Positions 37,440 to 49,700 of a stretch of 64,000 nucleotides of DNA are shown here, in pieces. The stretch spans positions 40,851,855 to 40,915,854 of the forward strand of contig JACGWO010000002.1 in the NCBI GenBank assembly GCA_034509735.1, given 5' to 3'. The stretch is from Sesamum alatum (lineage: Eukaryota > Streptophyta > Magnoliopsida > Lamiales > Pedaliaceae). The position numbers and the translations under genes are program-made. How positions within the stretch are numbered: position 1 is the first letter of the stretch; every line of letters starts with the position of its first letter. The notes below the pieces were generated by a model, which ran no database searches, had not been told where the DNA came from, and saw nothing but the letters and a program-made list of their open reading frames with translations.

Positions 37440-37850
37440 CGTTACAACCTATTCTCCGCATGCCATGTCTGTGCTTTACTGCCTTACTTGACTCTAGAAA
37501 GGCCTTCGCTCATCACCAGCAGTTTCTTCTGGTCATGCCTTTGGAACCCTTCGCCCCGATGACCCATACAAGATCAGGATCCATTACGCACGATATGCCG
37601 ACTCCTACTGGGAATCGTGGGTACTCGTTGAGCTCAGCAAGCCGCGGAGAACAGAGGATAGTTCGATCATGGAAGTCGTCCCGCCAAAAACTTTGTAGGA
37701 GAAAAGCTATTATGTAAACTATCACATAGTTTCAATAAGGGAAGAAGCGAAAGCGAAGGTGCGAAGCGATTTGAAAGCCTCTTCCGATCCTAGACTCTAG
37801 TTCTTTGTTAATTACCTTCCTAACCTCATGCCTGACTAGTGGACTAGAAA
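37440..37850 (+). pseudogene. Possible NUMT fragment with matR-like reverse-transcriptase motif
   Basis: A GC-richer island in AT-rich DNA. One plus-strand frame (about 37556-37610) reads IRIHYARYAD, and the next bases CTCCTACTGGGAATCGTGGG, read one frame over, give LLLGIV. Together these resemble the YARYADDLLLGIVG motif of plant mitochondrial maturase matR with a short deletion. The sequence downstream (GAAGAAGCGAAAGCGAAGG) also has mitochondrial-style composition. The fragment is small, broken and non-functional. A nuclear maturase pseudogene is the alternative. Confidence 0.4.
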
Positions 37851-37880
37851 ATGCAAAATAAAAAAAATGACAAAATTATA

Positions 37881-38165
37881 TTTTTGATCCGGTGTTGCAT
37901 TTTGTGTCCCGTACTTCATGAATTAATATATTTGGCCCCATGGAAAATTCTAGCCCAAACCTGGTTCGGCCGAATCTAAATCAATCATATGCTAAGTGCA
38001 ATACACTTGCCATGTCATTGGTATACAGTTCAGGAAAAATGACCAATCACATAGCAAATGTATCACACTTGCTATATGATTGGTTTGGTTCGACCAAATT
38101 TGGTCCGAATTAAAATTTTCCTTGATCCCATAGAATAATAAAACGTTGCATTTGTGATCCTAAAA
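37881..38165. repeat. Inverted-repeat MITE
   Basis: The left TTGATCCGGTGTTGCATTTTG and right ACGTTGCATTTGTGATCC ends carry related words, and inner words match in inverse order (AAATTTGGTCC, AACCTGGTTCGG, TGGTTCGACC; GTGCAATACACTTGCC and GTATCACACTTGC). Non-coding. Confidence 0.5.
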
Positions 38166-38994
38166 CCTACCATATGTTAATTTTTTTATTGAAACCACTT
38201 TTCTGTGGTTAAAAGGTGGTTTTCAACTGTTTCGAAAACCATATTGCACTTTGAGAATGTAAGTGCAATTTTGCCTAAAAAAGTTGAATTGCAAACGTGC
38301 TGAGAAATCTTTGGCAAACAATCCCAAAAAATCTTAGTAAGAGAAAGAAAAAACAGGATTTTCTTTGACTGAAACATTTTATTCTTACGTATTTAAAACA
38401 GGAAAAACGTGAATCTCAGACCAAATAATGACTACTATTAAACTGGAACAAATGAAGAATAAAGACCAGGTGGAATGGTGGTTAGGGCTGCAATGAGATT
38501 TGGAGTTTAACACTAGGACATATTTCAACTTTCGTAGAGGAAAACAGATTCAGAGAATAATATTATACACGTGGCATGTATATATAAAATAGAATAAAAG
38601 ATGTAACATGAATGAATTGCAATAGAAAATCTAATCGGCGTACAGACAGTATAACCATAAAAGTAGAATCATCAATTGTTGTCCTACAGCCACAAAATCC
38701 AACTCCTGAACAAAGAAAAGAACATTAGAGAAACACAGAGATATGAACAAAGGAAACCCTGCTCAAAAGATATTCAAAGTTCTGAACTAATACAATATTA
38801 CAATGATGTTGTCATTCAATTTTCAAAGTACAGAAGGTGAATGTTTGTTGAATTAAAGTATCGTGTGCGTATACTAGGTTGTCATCGATGGTACGATCTA
38901 AGAATTAAGCAATGCGATCTCTAAGAACAACTTGTATGATGGATGCTATTGTGATACAGATACAGTTATTACACTTCAACTGAGGAAAACACAT

Positions 38995-41605
38995 CTATTG
39001 CTTCCTCATAAGGAGAACAACTGTGTGCGCAGCTATACTCCTGTTTTCCCCGAGACTGTCAACCTTCTCATGAGTTTTTGCTTTGAGGTTCACAACAGAA
39101 GGATCCGCGCCAAGTAGCTTGCATAAATTGGACCTGATAGCCTCCTTATGCGGGCTGACCTTTGGTCTTTGGAGGATCAATGTAGCATCTAAATTTCCAA
39201 GTTCATAACCAGCCTCGTGCATTAGCCGAACCTGAGGTGACCAAATTACTGAAATAAATTCAACCGCGGAACACAGCTCCAACCAAGAATCACAAAGTTT
39301 ACGTGCAAACACCAAAATATCAGCAAGCATCGGATATACAGATAAGTACTCAGATATTGGCCTCTCACAGAAAATTAATTTTAAAATAAGCAAGCATTAA
39401 GTAAAAAATCGGATCATAATCTATTGGTTCTTCAGGTTTAAATCCAATTCCATGTGAAGAACCAAGAAGGGAAAAAATACGGTAAGGGTACTTTCTTTTT
39501 GGCAAAAAGCGTAAAACAGAAAAAGAACCAATGGCCCATGTCACAGAAATTTTATATTCTTCCTCTTCTCCTCTCCGACTAAGTACTTGGGTGTGTGACA
39601 AGTAGGACCAGTTTACAGCACTGGAGCATCTCATCAAATAACATATCTTATTTCATATACATACAGCACAAGATTCAGGGACAACTTTAGAAAGCACTTT
39701 GCTCATTCTGCTATGCCCCCAGTACCATGATTACTTAACATGCTAGCGCCCAAAATTCCATATCTATGCTTCAAAATCGGGTGGTATTGCCCCCTTTATG
39801 ATATTAAGTTTTTCACCAAATTAGACAAAAAATTAAGGAGACAGTTACACAGGAGAGAGTTCTATATGAACAAAAAAGCTTCCTAGGATGTCCATGTAAG
39901 AGCGTTTTAGAGCGAGAATGCAACATCATCAGAGATTTACACGGCTTCATCTATAATATTATTTGATTGCATTGTATTCCCTATTGCACTAAAGTTGGTT
40001 ATTCTCGCTCTAAAATGCCCTTGAATAGGTGTTAAAGTAAGTTCAATTCATCTAAGCTAGGTTTTATTCGTGATGCAACACATGGTCATCACGTGCAGCG
40101 ACCATCACACAAATGGATGAGACATTAATGGCGCATTTGGTGGAACAAGGACCTTGCAACACTGTTTCCCACGTAGGTCTTGCTATTTTAACCACCTTAC
40201 TCTTTTCTCCTTTTAAGTGAACAGATTCCAATTTTCCGTAGCAAACCGAAAAATCCAAACAGGTTATAGGAAATAAATCTTTCTCTGCATTGTAACATAT
40301 GCAAAATCTGCAACATGATGAAACTAAACAAAGGAAATATCATTAGACTTCAAAAAGTAAATCAAATCGAGCATCCAAGGATCATATATCACATAAAAGA
40401 AATGAGAGGAACACTCACTGCTTCCTTGATGAAAACAGAAGATGCTGCGCCTTTCCATTTCGGATCTGTGTCTGGAAAGATCTGCCCAATATCTGGAAGC
40501 CCCAGTGCTCCCAAAATCGCGTCAACCACACAGTGTAGCAAGACATCACCTGGAAGAAGAGAGCCCTATTTTCCTCAACGACAAAACTTTAACCAGCTAG
40601 TGATTATGTGTACATTAAAGAAAATGAGAACTGTAAAGAAAAGTTTGACATTCACCACAGCAAATTATATGCTGAAATTAAAATTCAGCAATATTACTTA
40701 TCTAAAAGTATTACTTAAGTTGATTTTCGAAGAGCCAAGTGAATTAACTTGATCTTTTAATCAAATACGACTAGGTCAGCATCAAACAGCAACCGAATCA
40801 GCCACTTGTATAATTTAGAATGATCGTCCACACAAAATGTAGTATTACACTGTGTTCATAGCACCATTACAATCCAAGGAACTAATGACATACACTTGCA
40901 CATACGAATTGCTGTAATTATACTGTATATAAATAGAATATGCCGTATCCAAAAGACAAAAGCCAACCTTTTCCAGAGCCAGAATGGATATCAATCGTAG
41001 CAGTTGACTAGATTCAATTGCAAAATTAGGTTACTTCACAGAACACAGTGAAACTTTCAAAAAGAAAAGAACTAGCACAAACTCATCAACTTCACTTCCG
41101 CCACGAATGAAAGGCAAGAACAAGATTCAAGTTTAATTCCTTTTCTTTAACGCAAACCGTGATTACGAATATCAGACCCGGTGATTAAATTACAGTTGAA
41201 AAGGCATGAAACAACATCAACAATTACAATTCCAATATATGGGCGTAATTATATACAATAATTACCATCGGAGTGAGCTTCGCAGCCTCGATCATGAGGA
41301 ATATCAATACCACCGATGATGAGGGGGTACCCCGGCTCCAGCCGGTGCAGATCGAAGCCATGGCCGACGCGAAACGGCAAAACCTTCGCGGGAGCAACGG
41401 TTTCCTGCTGCGGCTCGGCTTCGACGGCGCTGGTGGCAGCAGCCACTAGTGCTGGCGGTCTCGCTGTTATTCTTAAAGAAGGAAGCGCGTGTCGCGTTAC
41501 GCATTCGCCGGGGAGGCGGAGAAGGGATTGTTTTGGGAGTCTCCTTTGGGGTACCGGAGTTGTTGCGCAGTGAATTGAAGAAGTCGCCATTGCCATTTTG
41601 ACCAC
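38995..41605 (-). CDS. ISPF: 2-C-methyl-D-erythritol 2,4-cyclodiphosphate synthase, plastid
   Basis: Fifth step of the plastid MEP pathway: closes CDP-methylerythritol 2-phosphate to MEcPP with release of CMP, feeding isoprenoid, carotenoid and chlorophyll side-chain synthesis. Exons 41266-41605, 40419-40549 and 38995-39231 (minus strand) join in phase to 235 aa, the usual plant length. Residues 1 to about 72 are a Ser/Arg/Ala-rich transit peptide. The mature enzyme starts near [15 protein letters not shown]; metal ligands Asp85 and His87 (DLH) and His119 (GDVLLH) are present. [30 protein letters not shown] and [19 protein letters not shown] complete the family pattern, the last forming part of the nucleotide site. 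Met1 or Met4/Met6 could each serve as start. Intron 2 (1187 bp) holds a MITE. Confidence 0.96.
39888..40035. repeat. Small MITE in intron 2 of ISPF
   Basis: GCGTTTTAGAGCGAGAAT at 39902-39919 is inverted at about 39998-40015 (ATTCTCGCTCTAAAATGC), with weaker matching further out (CATGTAAGA / CTTGAATAGG). Non-coding. Confidence 0.6.
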
Positions 41606-41900
41606 CTCTGCTTGTATGGAGGCGCGTGTGGTTCTGTTTGATGGCTATCGCATCGATAGGCGAGGATCTCTGAAGCTCGTGCTCCACGGGGTTTACTTCA
41701 ATATCTTTCGGGCAAGTCTTGGAATATTCTATATGAAGAAACGGTTTGGTCCGGCAAATTGCAATTTTAGTTCTAAATAAAGTTATTGTATAATTTCAAA
41801 AATTTTATATATTAAGAATAAAAATGATCAAAATTTGTTAAAATAATTGAAAAAGTACACATAACATACACGTGATTTACCTAATCGAATTGACCTTTTT
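41606..41900. other. 5' flank of ISPF
   Basis: Promoter-side DNA of the minus-strand gene; no clear TATA or other element chosen. Confidence 0.4.
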
Positions 41901-41903
41901 CGA

Positions 41904-42182
41904 CCTTTTTAGCAAGATCTAGCTAACTTTGTTCTAAACATGCGAAATTTTTAAATACATGACAAAATTGTCAAAAATGAATTCGTACGTAACTGAAATT
42001 GTCACCATCATATTTACGGAACTAAAATGTAATTTTTTCCGACCTGTTTAGCAAGATCTAGCTAACTTTGTTCTAAACATGCGAAATTTTTAAATACATG
42101 ACAAAATTGTCAAAAATGAATTCGTACATAACTGAAATTGTCACCATCATATTTACGGAACTAAAATGTAATTTTTTCCGGC
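41904..42182. repeat. 139 bp tandem duplication
   Basis: AGCAAGATCTAGCTAACTTTG at 41911 recurs at 42050, with near identity through ACGGAACTAAAATGTAATTT. The surrounding DNA has MITE-like words (CAAAATTGTCA), so this may be a duplicated MITE part. Confidence 0.8.
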
Positions 42183-42632
42183 AAATTTGTCGAATATTTA
42201 TTTAATTAATATGCTCTAAAATAGTTGGCTTAAAAAAAATTTAGTAGATGATTTCATAAATTTCAAAAATAGTCTCGAGCTGAAAGTGAAGCACCAAGAT
42301 CATGAACATCTATTCTTTTTTATTTATTTTGATAATTCTAAATTTTTTTTAAAAAAAATAGATTTTTTTATTTTTAATTTTTAATTATCTGCTTAAGTAC
42401 TAATAATTTTATTTATTTTTTAAACAGGGTCATTTGAATTCATATTCATCAAATCAAATACACGCTGTATAGTACGATAAGCTATGTTATTTCAATAATG
42501 AATCAATTATTTTTTGGGAAAATAATTAAATAAATTAGAAATAAAAGGCGGTCCATTTATATTAATATAATATAAAAAAATATAAGCCTACCATAAAAAA
42601 AAGGTGGATTTGTAAATATATAACTGAACGGG

Positions 42633-42686
42633 AGCTCGCGACCCTGTTTTTTTTTTTTTTTTTTAATTATGGGCGGGTCGCGAGCT
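42633..42686. repeat. 12 bp perfect inverted repeat around a poly-T tract
   Basis: AGCTCGCGACCC (42633-42644) and GGGTCGCGAGCT (42675-42686) are exact complements separated by 30 bases, including a run of about 18 T. Could form a GC-rich hairpin; function unknown. Confidence 0.8.
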
Positions 42687-43033
42687 GCACTCACGAGCAG
42701 CCTTATGTTTTTTCTTTTTTTTTATTTGTTTTTAATTTAATTATTTATTAATTATTAATTAAGATTATAAAAATAATAATTAATGATTCATTATAGGTAC
42801 TTAATAATTATTATTTTAAAATTTAAAATTATATTTAATAAGTTTTTACTAAATAAATATAATTAAGTTTTTAAAAATTAATAAATATATTTATTAATTC
42901 AATATAACCTAATAATATTATATTTTGTATGAAAAAATAAAAATATTACAAAGTGATAATTCTAAACTATAATAATGACCACGAGTCCCATAAGTATGGT
43001 GTTGTCATTGGTGTCGAGGTTTTTTCTTTTCTC

Positions 43034-43393
43034 ACCTACTAGAAGAAAATTCACTATTGGCTACAAATTTATTGGCGACGGACTAAAATTAATTAATATT
43101 AAAAACTATATTATCAAATTAAAAATACACTTAGGCGACGACCTGAGAGATAGCGACAAAAGCATAATTATAGAACCAACGGATATTATTAAATTAATTA
43201 TAATTAGTAATTTAATAAAATAATTAAATAAAAATATACAATTAAACTAAATTAATTAAATAATAATCTACTATAGGGCATTGTAATTAATTTGTATTAA
43301 CTATCAATTTAAAAATTTACATGAAAAAGATATAAGTACAAAATTTAATAATGCCCGTTGGTTCTAATTAGTCTTCTAATTTTTTTGTAGTGT
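43034..43393. mobile_element. CACTA-type MITE, degenerate ends
   Basis: Left CACCTACTAGAAGAAAA followed by TTCACTATTGGCTAC; right TTCTAATTTTTTTGTAGTG. These match the CACTA(C)TAGAA / TTGTAGTG ends and the CACTATT(A/G)GCTAC subterminal text seen at 21890. The frame at 42975-43223 overlaps it and is not a gene. No clear 3 bp duplication. Confidence 0.65.
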
Positions 43394-43703
43394 GGCCACA
43401 AGCACGTGCAGCACAGTGCATTCGTATTTAATCCCAAAAAAGTCAAGCTCATTCGTGTCAGACTAATGTATCAAAGCTGGATCGTATGCAACTAAATAAT
43501 GAAACTAATATTTGATTTTCATTTTGTTAAAATTTATTAATTGTTACAAAATTAATTAAATATTTTATATACTTGTATTTATTAATATTTTTAATTATAA
43601 ATCTTAAATTAATAATTCATAATATTAATAATTAATAATTAATTATTCTAAAAATAATATTTATATCAAGAAAAAAACAAAAATAAAAACTGAATTTGAA
43701 AAA

Positions 43704-45773
43704 GAAAATAATTGCATAAAACCCCCTGTGTCTTAAAAAATCGGCTAAAAATCCCCATGTGTTTTGAAAATAGGCGAAAACACCCCCTGTGTTTTATCAA
43801 AATCAGCAAAAAACACCCCTTTCGTTATAAATTAACGGAATGTGTACTGCACACGCGTATTGTGGGTGTGGTGCTGTTCTCTAGCCATTTTTTATGTTTT
43901 TTTTGTGCAATTTTGACAAAAATACCCTTATGAGCCTATATATTTGACTAAATGTATCTTTGACTTGTTTTGAGTGTGTTTCTTTTACATATTGAGTGCA
44001 TGTAAAAAATTAAATATTTTTGTAAATATATTTACTTAAAAATACAAAAAAAGTATATAGTTTTTTTTAAGTTTTATAATTTAAATTGAAATATTAAATT
44101 AAAATTAGAATACAAAGATTGATATAAGAAATTTAAATATCTTAATGAATATAAGTGTTAATTAATTATAAAAATGATATATTATTAACTTTAAATTATT
44201 ATTTAGTTAAAAATATTTAAATAAATTATCTTTATTTACTATAAATAATATTAAAATTAAAATTATTATTATTATTATAAGTATTAAAACTAAATCTAAT
44301 ATAAATGTTAATAATTAAACAACTTTTTATAAATATATTTACTTCAAAATATAAATACAATTGTTAATAATTAATTATATATTATTAATTAATTTAAATT
44401 ATTATTTAATTATAAAATTTAAATAAATTATCTTTATTTACTATAAAATAATATTAAAATTTAAATTATTATTATAAAAAACTGAATCTAAAATTTTCTT
44501 AATTATTTTTTTGAAACTAATTAAAGATATCTAAATGAATTAATTTAAATTTATAATTAATTTGAAATTAAAAAATTAGAAAACTAAAAAATTTAAAATT
44601 AAATAATAAAAAAAAAACTGAAACCTGTGCGACGGGCAGCCGCCGTCGCCCAAAATGGGGGCGACATCGTTAGGGGTGGCAACGAGTCGAGCTCGACCAT
44701 TTTTGGCGAGCTCGAGCTCGAGCTCGAATCTCACCTAATGAGCTCGAGTTTGTAATTATTTGTATAATTTTTTTTTATATTTTTTAATTATTGGTATAAT
44801 TTTTTAATAAAATTATATTATTATAAATTATAATAGTATAGAATATGTATATATATAAATTAATTGTTATGACTTGTTAATTTAAAAAATTAGAAGAGAT
44901 TACAAATAAATATTAAAATATAACATAGAATTTATATGTGTCATATTAAAAAAAATATTAAAACTTACTAAATTATTGATTAAGCTTGTTGATTTCATTA
45001 TTACTATTATTATTATTATTATTATTATTATTATGATCGTCATCATCATCGTCGTCATCATCATCATCTTTAGATTAATTAATGGGAATCACTAAGTTTT
45101 AACATAAATTTATATGTGTTATATTAAATAATTATTTTAAAAAAATATTATAATTTACTAAACTATTGATTAAGTTTATTTTTATATAAACTATAAAAGT
45201 TAAATATATAAATGTATAAACATATAAAGATTCTAAAAATAAAAAAATATATAAAACAATTTTTAAAAAAAGAGAAAAAGCTCCCGAGTTTAACGAACAG
45301 TGTATACTGAGCTCGAGTTCAAAATCAAGCCGGCCCGGCTCGCGAAGCTCGCGAGCCGGCTTGACGTCGTCGACTCCTTCTCTATTAGTCTGGGCGATGT
45401 CGTTGTCGCCCATCTGGGGGTGATTTTTATTAATTTTATTTTTTATAATATATATTTTAAATTAGTTAAGTCAAAATCCTTGATTTTTTTTTTATAAATT
45501 TTAGATCCAACGGTCAAGATTAATTGATCAGATCTAACGGTTATGATATGATCAATAAAGATCCAACGATCGTTAAAATAAAGAATAATATCTAATAGAT
45601 AAGGGCATAACAGTCAATTTGTAAAAAAATTAACGTTGTTAGTGATTTTTAACGGAGAGTGAGGATTGAGCTGACTTTTACAAAATTCAGGGGGTGTTTT
45701 CGCCTATCTTCTAAACAGATGGGAATTTTTAACCGATTTTTCAAAATAATAGAAGTTTTATGCATTTTAGCCC
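43704..45773. mobile_element. 2.07 kb inverted-repeat element (GCATAAAACCCCC ends)
   Basis: About 100 bp terminal inverted repeats: left AATTGCATAAAACCCCCTGTG, then AAATCGGCTAAAAATCCCCATG and AGGCGAAAACACCCCC; right arm reads the same backwards. Flanks TTTGAAAAA and TTTGTATAT agree only at 6 of 9. The interior has no transposase frame and carries another element. Confidence 0.7.
44671..45362. mobile_element. GAGCTC-rich hAT-like element nested in the 2 kb element
   Basis: Starts TAGGGGTGGC then GAGTCGAGCTCGACC, like the composite at 26479 and the element at 57453. Flanks GACATCGT (44663-44670) and GACGTCGT (45363-45370) match at 7 of 8, but the expected CACCCCTA at the right end is missing, so the end may be deleted. 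(ATT)n and (ATC/GTC)n simple repeats lie at about 44998-45070. Confidence 0.5.
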
Positions 45774-45805
45774 TTTGTATATATAAAAAAAGAGAATGGT
45801 GCGGT

Positions 45806-46366
45806 TAGGGCTGGCAATCCAACTCGGACCCGGCAAAACCCGCCCCGTTTAGATATGTATATATATATATATTTATTTATTATGATAGAATAAATACTAA
45901 TAAAATATTATATTATTTAATTTAATTATTGTTAGGTACATGTTCAATAGTTGATTAATTAAAAATTTGTCCCACAATACTTAACGATGAGAAAGACAAA
46001 GAAGTTGTTACTAATGTATAATTAATAATTCAATATAAATTGTTTGAGTTGTTCTATTATGAACAATTTTTATTTGTACTTGAAATTCTTTTTCGATTTG
46101 AATTTGAGTTAGATTATGAACAATTAATTTTATTTGTAATTGATATATTAAATTTTATTTTTTTAATTTATAGAACAAATTAAAAATAAAAAAAATTAAA
46201 AAAATCGGGTCTACCGGGTTAGACTCGTCCCGACGAGTTTTGTAGCGGGGCGGGTCCCGGGTTGAAAAATAACCGGGGCGGGACGGGTCCCGGGTCCTTC
46301 CCGGAGTTGGCGGGGCGGGTCCCGAGTCCACCAAAACCCGCCATACCCGCCCCGTTGACACCCCTA
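45806..46366. mobile_element. hAT-like element with GGCGGGT-rich ends and 8 bp target duplication
   Basis: Starts TAGGGCTGGCAATCC, then GGACCCGGCAAAACCCGCCCCG; ends CGGGGCGGG-rich text and CCCGTTGACACCCCTA. GGTGCGGT (45798-45805) and GGTGCGAT (46367-46374) form an 8 bp duplication with one mismatch. No transposase. It lies 350 bp upstream of the G-patch gene start. Confidence 0.75.
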
Positions 46367-46374
46367 GGTGCGAT

Positions 46375-46671
46375 TGCAAGCTTAGCTAGCTACTCGCAAC
46401 ATTTTTGCAACAATATCCCAGAATTGGGTATTGTTGTAATTTTTAGTTATTTTTGTAATATTTATATAAATAAGCCAATAAAACTCAATCGAGCGGCTAT
46501 CGATCCAAGGAAAAGTGAGATCTGAACCGTCTATTCGATCCCTCGCGTATACGTGCAGATTCTAGGTTTTAAAACTGCCTGCTGCTGCTCCTCAAAAGCT
46601 CTTGCGCCCCACTCTCTCCCTCTTTTTCCCTGCCTCTCCTAAAATCTCTTAGCTGCAGCGATTGAAGGCTT

Positions 46672-46702
<31 letters not shown>

Positions 46703-46715
46703 AAGTTGTAAAACT
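46375..46715 (+). promoter_or_regulatory. Promoter region and 5' UTR of the G-patch gene with (GA)n
   Basis: Pyrimidine-rich CTCTCTCCCTCTTTTTCCC near 46610 and a (GA)n tract at about 46672-46700, immediately before the ATG. GA/CT tracts are common in plant leaders and bind BPC/GAGA factors; no use is shown here. Confidence 0.45.
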
Positions 46716-49700
46716 ATGGCGGCGCCCGAAGTTCCTCTCCGCTACGTCGGAATTGATCGAAGTTCCGCCGCCTTCCGCCTCATGAAACAAATGGTAATTG
46801 CTTGATTGCTCCTGGATCATTCATTGTTTTCTTATATGTTGTGATTATGCATTTGAATTGGCGTGAATTTACTCCTGATTTGATGTATGCTCAAGCAGTA
46901 CGTGATAGCTTGTGATCAGAAAATTAGGCGTCAATTTCGAATATTGTAAAACCAAACTAAAATGAATATAACATTTCTATCTCTGTTTCCAAACTCCGTG
47001 ATTTTGAGGCATAAGTTCGGTTATAAGGATTTGTTTAGATTCTATGCCAACAACGCTGTTTCGTCGTGGCTTGTTTTCTTTATGCAGCATTTATGCTCCA
47101 TTGTTCTTTTGTTTCAATATATGCAGCATTTATCCTTGCCTTTTCCCTTTCCTGTCTTTGTTAAAAGAGTGACCTACTTTATATTCAGTATTGTCCTTCA
47201 TAGCTTTGTGATTTAACGCAATTCATTTTTATGAAGACCAGAACTGGACATGGAGTTTTTATTTATTTGGTCTGAGTTTTAATGACTGTAAGTTGCTGGA
47301 TAAAATGTTCGATCAGGGATGGGAAGAAGGAGAAGGGCTCGGTAAGGAAAAGCAAGGTATCAAAGGATATGTCAGGGTGAAGAACAAACAGGATACTTTA
47401 GGTTGCCTTCTTATTTCCCTTCACATTTTGTGGAATGTAGAATTTTATTTGATTTATTTAGATTTCCATCTTTTCAATTTAATAATGGATGATTTTGATT
47501 GAAGGGAGATTTTGTGTAACCATTACTTTATTTCATGCATATAGGTATAGGCACAGAGAAGCCAAATGCATGGGCGTTTGACACCACTCAATTTGATAGT
47601 ATCCTCAAGAAATTGAAAGTGGTAAATTGCATATTTTTCCTATCTTAAGTTAAATATCTCCGCACTTTTTTCCCAATTCTCATTATATGCTTCATTGGAT
47701 AATTTTGGCAGCAAGCTGTCGAAATCAACAAGGATGAAGGTACGTCAGAAATGAATTTTGACTTGGTTTTTCTGTCCAAATAATGGTTAGTTGATGATTG
47801 GGCTTTTGGTTCTCACTGTGCGTAACAGACGATGAAAAAGATGAGAAAAAAGCAGCTGCTAAGCCCAGCCCTTCCAAGGAAAACCAAGATGAAGTTGTGA
47901 AGGTTACTCGACCACAGGGAAGGTCAGTATATTATAGCATTGTTTCTTTTATTTTCATACGTATAAGCAACTCTTTTGAATACAAGGGCGTATGAGTTTC
48001 GATATTATATGTCCAGGTATAAGAGAAGAGAGAAGGGAAAGCTTGTACATGCATATTCTTCTAAGGATCTTGAAGGAATCCTTGTAAGTGTCAATGGAGG
48101 CTGTAGGTCCACTGCATCCAAATTCTTTATTTTTTGCCCATTTAGATAGGATCCTGACGTATTTGAAGTATTTCTTTTACTTCGGTCTCCAATAAATATT
48201 TGGGATAATTTTGCTGTTGTTGATGTTTGAAATATTGGAGGCAATTTTTGGTCCCTCAGATCAATTTAGAATATCTTCTGATTAACTTTGACACACTTTA
48301 TGGATGTTTTCTCCAGGTAAACAGGGCTAAGTCTCCTGAGATTGATCATGCTCAGGAAGTCTCTGAGGAAGCAAATTCAATTGAAATCATTCCTGATATG
48401 GAAGGTAACTTTTGATCCATATAGTTGAACTGAAAGGTTAAGATCCATGCAGTATTCTTTCTAGTTGCACTCATATCATGGATTTATCCTATGTATATTT
48501 TTTCAATTAACACCTCTTTCATGCTCCTTGCTTCTATTTAGGTTGTGATTCTATAAGTTCTTAAACATATGAAAACGGCTGTTACTTTTTTGCTGAAAGT
48601 ATTTATTTTCCATGCAGCCTTTTAACACTATTTTATATTGCTATGTGCACCTTCAACAATTGCAATAATAACTGGACATTTTCTTGGGTTTTGTAGTTCT
48701 CCAACTGTAGCTGAAAAGCTGCTGCTAGTGAAAATTAAGCTAATAAAATGCAGGTGCTAGTATTAGATTCTATTATTTTTTGTCACCTTTGTGATCCGAT
48801 TGTCCTTTCCTTCATCTCCTTGCCAATGTAAATGCTTATCTTTTCTTATTTTCTTAAACAATAAAGTAAAATCAAACTGAATATAGATGAGAGAATAAGG
48901 AACATGGCTTTAATCTAGTATGAGCTGTACCAAGCTTGATGTGGAGAACTCTTAACTCCTGAAATTGGATTGGAAGTCAAAGTGAGCTTGAAGCTTGCTT
49001 GAGCATGAAAGTTATTAAGCTTGACTTCTAGTTAATGTTGTTTAAACCATCTCGTGCTTGGAACATTTGAAGATGGAGTTATGATGATGGGTTCTCACTT
49101 CTCAAGCTCTGTTAAACGATTGGTGAGGAATTATATCAAAGTACACATTTCCAGCCTACTTACTAACTATATAAACTAGGCTTTGTTTGAGTAAATTACT
49201 ACATTCTTGTAATTTTGAAAACTGAAATCCGAACAACAGAGTTCGGTTCGGACATTTTGAAAACCGAACAACAGAGTTCGGTTCGGTTTTCTGACCGAAA
49301 CAATTCGGTTTTTTCGGTTCTCAACCGAAAAAAAAACCAAAAATAATAATAATAATAATAAAAAAAAACAGTCCAACATTCTGATTAGTAGACATGTCCA
49401 AAATTTTCCATTCAAAATCAAACGTAATAAATCCCACCCACCAACATTACAGCTGATTCAAATTTCAAACCCACCCACGAACGGAGGCATCAGTAGAAGA
49501 AGAAACATAATAAACATTAGAAGAAGAAAAAAAGGCCAAGTTGATAGTCATCAGTAGACTGCCTCAAACACCCACCTCGCTGGAATCTCGTCGCCTTCGC
49601 CGTTCGGCACAGCCGCCCGCCGCGGTTCTCTCTCTCTCTAGTCGTGCGTTGCCGCCTTTCTCTCTCTCTGACTCAGCCGCTGTCGCTGTCACGGTCGAGT

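Noticed and set aside
39365..39637. 90-codon minus-strand frame in ISPF intron 2
   Set aside because: Lies between well-supported exons; no family and no splice support.
41304..41687. 127-codon minus-strand frame overlapping ISPF exon 1
   Set aside because: Shadow frame of the GC-rich transit-peptide exon; the other frame gives ISPF.
45001..45070. ATT/ATC/GTC triplet run as a coding Asp/Asn repeat or CRISPR-like array
   Set aside because: Simple sequence inside a transposon; no spacers and no coding context.
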